In this document: positions 6,664 to 9,375 of the stretch, one piece after another
Layout of the letters: every line of letters starts with the position of its first letter
Numbering within the stretch: the first letter of the stretch is position 1
Assembly: GCA_009781965.1 (NCBI GenBank)
Contig: WQUS01000322.1
Location: 1 to 9,375 of the forward strand
Direction of reading: 5' to 3'
Source of the DNA: Bacillota bacterium
GTDB taxonomy: Bacteria; Bacillota; Desulfotomaculia; Desulfotomaculales; Desulfallaceae
DNA: 9,375 nucleotides
Translations under genes and position numbers: made by a program
Notes under the pieces: generated by a model
What the model saw: the letters and a program-made list of their open reading frames with translations, nothing else
Databases searched by the model: none
What the model was told of the DNA's origin: nothing

Positions 6664-9375
6664 TTATATCTTCATCAGCTCTCCGGCGATTCCTTTGCTC
6701 TCCAGTCGCATAATGCTCTCTTCCGCGCGCCCGAAACTGAGCAGGTTAATACTTCCGTACCATGATGTCCGTCCGTCAAACACAGCGAATTTTTGATGGA
6801 TTCTGGGCCGCTCCACAACGGCAATATGATGCTCTCTGATCGTTTGTATAACTTGCGCGATGCGTAACCGGTCAGTTTCTTTATATTCATCGACGGGCCG
6901 CGTCAAAACGGTGATTTTTACGCCCGCAGAGACAGCCGCATCCAATAGGGGTAACATTTTCGTGACCCGATTTTTGGTGACAAAGGGACTGACGAGCAAA
7001 ATCTCACTTTTAGCCGCCAGTAGATCAGACCTAAATACAGGCAAGAAGCTGGTGCTGTCAAAAATAATATTTCCCGCGTCCGGAAAGTTGACCTCGCCTT
7101 TGGTTTGATATCCGATCAGGGCATAGCCTTTAACCCGTTTGGCGTACATGCGGTCAAGAACGGCGATGTGTACATCCACATAATCATACACCCGCACCTC
7201 ATGTTTGTGATCATGCAAACGATGCAGCCGGCCCGCGTATTGCGCCAGCGTGCCCTGCCAGGCAATCGGCATGGCCAGAAACAGGGTATCAAGGCGCGGC
7301 GCGTCGAAACCCTCGCCGACATATTTCCCTGTGGCAATGATTACAAGTGGCTGGTCGGGGGAAAGGCTTTCCAGTTTTTCTGCTAATTCTTTACGTTCTT
7401 TAGCCGGCTGTCCGCCCACAAGAGTGATTACGTTGGGCAGCTTATCTTTTAACGCGCGCTCAAGGGATTCCACATGAGATTTTCTTCCCGTCAGAATTAG
7501 CGGGTTTCGGCCCTCCGCTACTGACTCAAGCACATCCGCCACAATCAGATTATTGCGCGTCTCGCTTTGGCAAATTTCAGTATATAAAGCCTGGATTGAT
7601 AAGGTGGAGTCATCCTTTTCGATTGGCACGCGAAAAGATGTGAAGCGCGGAATAACAAAGTGTTCAAAGGGGCGGCGCTCCGCCTGGAGTTTGGCGTCAT
7701 CCTGATAACGGATTTGTCCGCAGTGCATATATAGGATGGGATGATGCCCGTCCTGCCGTTTAGGAGTGGCTGTCAGACCATAGATATAGCGCGCGTTGAC
7801 TTCTTTCAATACCCGCTCAAAGCTGACTGCCGGAACATGGTGACATTCGTCGATAATAACCATGCCGTAATCTTTGATGAGATCTTTGACGGTATCCTTG
7901 ACCTCATCGCCGTGGGCCAGTGATTGGATAAGAGCAATATCGATAATCCCGCCAACATTGTTTTTACCGCCGCCGAGCCGCCCAATAACGCGATGCTCTT
8001 TTTTACGACCGCGTTTTTTCTGTGCTTCGGCCGGCTTTTCATTAGACGGCTGCTCATTAATCGTGAGGAATTCGGCCAAGCGCTTTTGCCACTGTTCGAG
8101 CAATGGCTGGCGGTCTACTAAAACCAGTACGTTGACCCTTCGTTTTGCAATTAGAGCAATGGACACAATTGTTTTCCCAAAGGCGGTGGTGGCGGAAAGG
8201 ATACCGTTATCGTGGGCGAGTAAATTTTTCAATGCGGTTTCCTGTTCATCCCGTAAAACGCCGTTGAACGAAACGTCAATTGGCCGCCCCGGATTCCGTT
8301 CATCCTGCCAAATTACAGGAACATTTACGCTTTCAAACAGTTGGGAAAGCTCTACTTTACAGCCTCGCGGCAGGCAAAGATATTTCCCGGTTTCGTCTGA
8401 GTCTGAGATGGATATCACGCGCGGTTTGTCCCAAGTGGAGAGCCGCATGGCCTGTGCTTTATAAAACGCTGGGTTTTTAAAAGCTGCCAGCCGTTTCAGC
8501 CGGTTCAGCGCCCGCTGGGAGAAGCCTTCTTTGTCAATATAAAGCATATTCGCTTCCACGATACACAATGCGGCGGGAAAATCAGAATTGTTGAGATTGG
8601 GTTCCGGAGCCTTCTTGTCCCAAGGCCGCTCGGTGCTTTCATCTTCATTGAGGCGGTACAAGCTGCCTAACTCCCCGCCTTGGCACAACAGAGCGATATA
8701 ACGCTCCGTTTCGTCTGCTGTTAAGCGTCTCATGCCGCTTAAAAAGGCCCATTGGTCTGCATAGGGTAAAAACTGCTCGTCTATAAACAGACTGTTGCCT
8801 TGATTCCTCGGCGTCCGTTGCAGGGGCAGGGCGATCAAATTGCCGAACCCGCCTTGGGGCATGGTATCCTGACTAGGAAACATGCGGTCATAGGATGTGA
8901 ATTTAAGCTCGTGGCGCCCCTCCATTGTTGCGGTCAGGATTGCCGACCCTAATTTGCGCGCCAACACGGCGGGGACCGGTTCGGCAAAGAACAGCCACAG
9001 GTGCGCCCCATAGCCGGAACGGGACCGCTCCACGGCGATGGGAATTTGCTGCCGCTCGCATACCAGCCGGGCAGCGGAAACGTCTTGCCGCCAGCCGTCG
9101 CCGTCAAAGTCGATGGCCAGGAACAAACAAGTTTCATCCGGCAGCAGGGGATAAACCCCGATGGTGTCTTTGCCCGCCAAATGCCGCGCCACAGCTTGTT
9201 TATCGAAGGGGATAAAGGCGTGGTTTTTGCAACTCCCACATTTTATGTGCGGCTTGGCGCATAATCCCTTTAACCACTCATTGCGGCAAGCAGGGCCGTA
9301 GCCATATTTTTTCCCATCCCGGCTTTCCCATCTTTTGGCGTATAGATCCTCCCGGCCGCGAAAGAAGGTGAGAAA
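6664..9375 (-). CDS. Archaeo-eukaryotic primase / SF2 helicase / phospholipase D fusion (TOTE conflict-type), 5' partial
   Basis: The frame is open from the right edge, giving 903 visible residues. The GTG at 9192 is an internal Val: the 61 codons before it carry family sequence (FFRGREDLYAKRWE) and a zinc knuckle of spacing C-x8-C-x6-C-x2-C. Numbering from that GTG, the primase domain shows the metal site AIDFD (D28, D30), SGYGAH (H64) and YD (D102), plus DTMPQGGFGNLIALPLQ. The SF2 helicase follows: TTAFGKT (335-341), DECHH (448-452), TATP (474-477), GEGFDAP (626-632) and QYAGRLHR (651-658), with a Lys/Arg-rich linker at 383-401. The C-terminus has one HKD site, HQKFAVFD (H799, K801, D806) with GSIN at 813-816. 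All key residues are intact. This architecture is known from TOTE conflict systems and is thought to act on foreign nucleic acid; the mechanism is not established. A toxin-antitoxin operon lies downstream on the same strand. Confidence 0.92.
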   Translation of the reverse strand, partial: FLTFFRGREDLYAKRWESRDGKKYGYGPACRNEWLKGLCAKPHIKCGSCKNHAFIPFDKQAVARHLAGKDTIGVYPLLPDETCLFLAIDFDGDGWRQDVSAARLVCERQQIPIAVERSRSGYGAHLWLFFAEPVPAVLARKLGSAILTATMEGRHELKFTSYDRMFPSQDTMPQGGFGNLIALPLQRTPRNQGNSLFIDEQFLPYADQWAFLSGMRRLTADETERYIALLCQGGELGSLYRLNEDESTERPWDKKAPEPNLNNSDFPAALCIVEANMLYIDKEGFSQRALNRLKRLAAFKNPAFYKAQAMRLSTWDKPRVISISDSDETGKYLCLPRGCKVELSQLFESVNVPVIWQDERNPGRPIDVSFNGVLRDEQETALKNLLAHDNGILSATTAFGKTIVSIALIAKRRVNVLVLVDRQPLLEQWQKRLAEFLTINEQPSNEKPAEAQKKRGRKKEHRVIGRLGGGKNNVGGIIDIALIQSLAHGDEVKDTVKDLIKDYGMVIIDECHHVPAVSFERVLKEVNARYIYGLTATPKRQDGHHPILYMHCGQIRYQDDAKLQAERRPFEHFVIPRFTSFRVPIEKDDSTLSIQALYTEICQSETRNNLIVADVLESVAEGRNPLILTGRKSHVESLERALKDKLPNVITLVGGQPAKERKELAEKLESLSPDQPLVIIATGKYVGEGFDAPRLDTLFLAMPIAWQGTLAQYAGRLHRLHDHKHEVRVYDYVDVHIAVLDRMYAKRVKGYALIGYQTKGEVNFPDAGNIIFDSTSFLPVFRSDLLAAKSEILLVSPFVTKNRVTKMLPLLDAAVSAGVKITVLTRPVDEYKETDRLRIAQVIQTIREHHIAVVERPRIHQKFAVFDGRTSWYGSINLLSFGRAEESIMRLESKGIAGELMKI

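Noticed and set aside
7874..8464. Long + strand open frame of 196 codons
   Set aside because: It is antisense to the helicase domain with low-complexity, Ser/Arg-rich content, has no SD, and resembles no family.
9190..9192. GTG as the start of the primase-helicase gene
   Set aside because: Another 61 open codons upstream encode the conserved RGRED stretch and four-Cys zinc knuckle, so the start is outside the window.

Overview
The window looks like chromosomal DNA of a Bacillota (Firmicutes) bacterium, possibly a spore-forming Clostridia or Negativicutes type. This rests on strong purine-rich ribosome binding sites (GGGAGG, AGGAG), tight ATGA and TAATG gene junctions, and the mix of families: a WG-repeat lipo/secreted-type protein, an AF2212-like small protein, RelB/DinJ-RelE, and a primase-helicase-PLD protein. 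No rRNA, tRNA, CRISPR array, integrase or insertion sequence was seen. The organism call is inference only.

Left half, + strand. Two adjoining genes (2-1714, cut off at its 5' end by the window edge, and 1711-4059) overlap by ATGA and encode large membrane-anchored proteins. They have the same plan: N-terminal membrane helices, then two class I glutamine-amidotransferase-like (DUF4350/GldG-like) domains that the positive-inside rule places outside the membrane. Four copies of a recognisable domain signature can be lined up, so the genes are tandem paralogues. The membrane part of the second protein resembles the exosortase/archaeosortase fold but has no cysteine where the nucleophile should be. 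This pair is the least explained part of the window.

Middle, + strand. After a 127-base gap carrying a good sigma-A type promoter comes a secreted WG-repeat protein (4187-5662). It is joined by a one-base TAATG overlap to a 69-residue AF2212-like antitoxin-like protein (5662-5871) that has no evident toxin partner. The base composition becomes visibly more AT-rich from about 4060.

Right half, - strand. A RelB/DinJ antitoxin and RelE/ParE toxin operon (6550 to 5941) is convergent with the WG operon; a hairpin at 5911-5934 lies between them. Upstream of it on the same strand is a very large gene (9375 to 6664, 5' end outside the window). It encodes a zinc-knuckle plus archaeo-eukaryotic primase, an SF2 helicase and a single-HKD phospholipase D domain. 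This architecture is known from the so-called TOTE conflict systems, so the right half reads as a small defence or conflict region. The left-half pair is probably cell-envelope related. I see no sequence evidence that the two halves act together.
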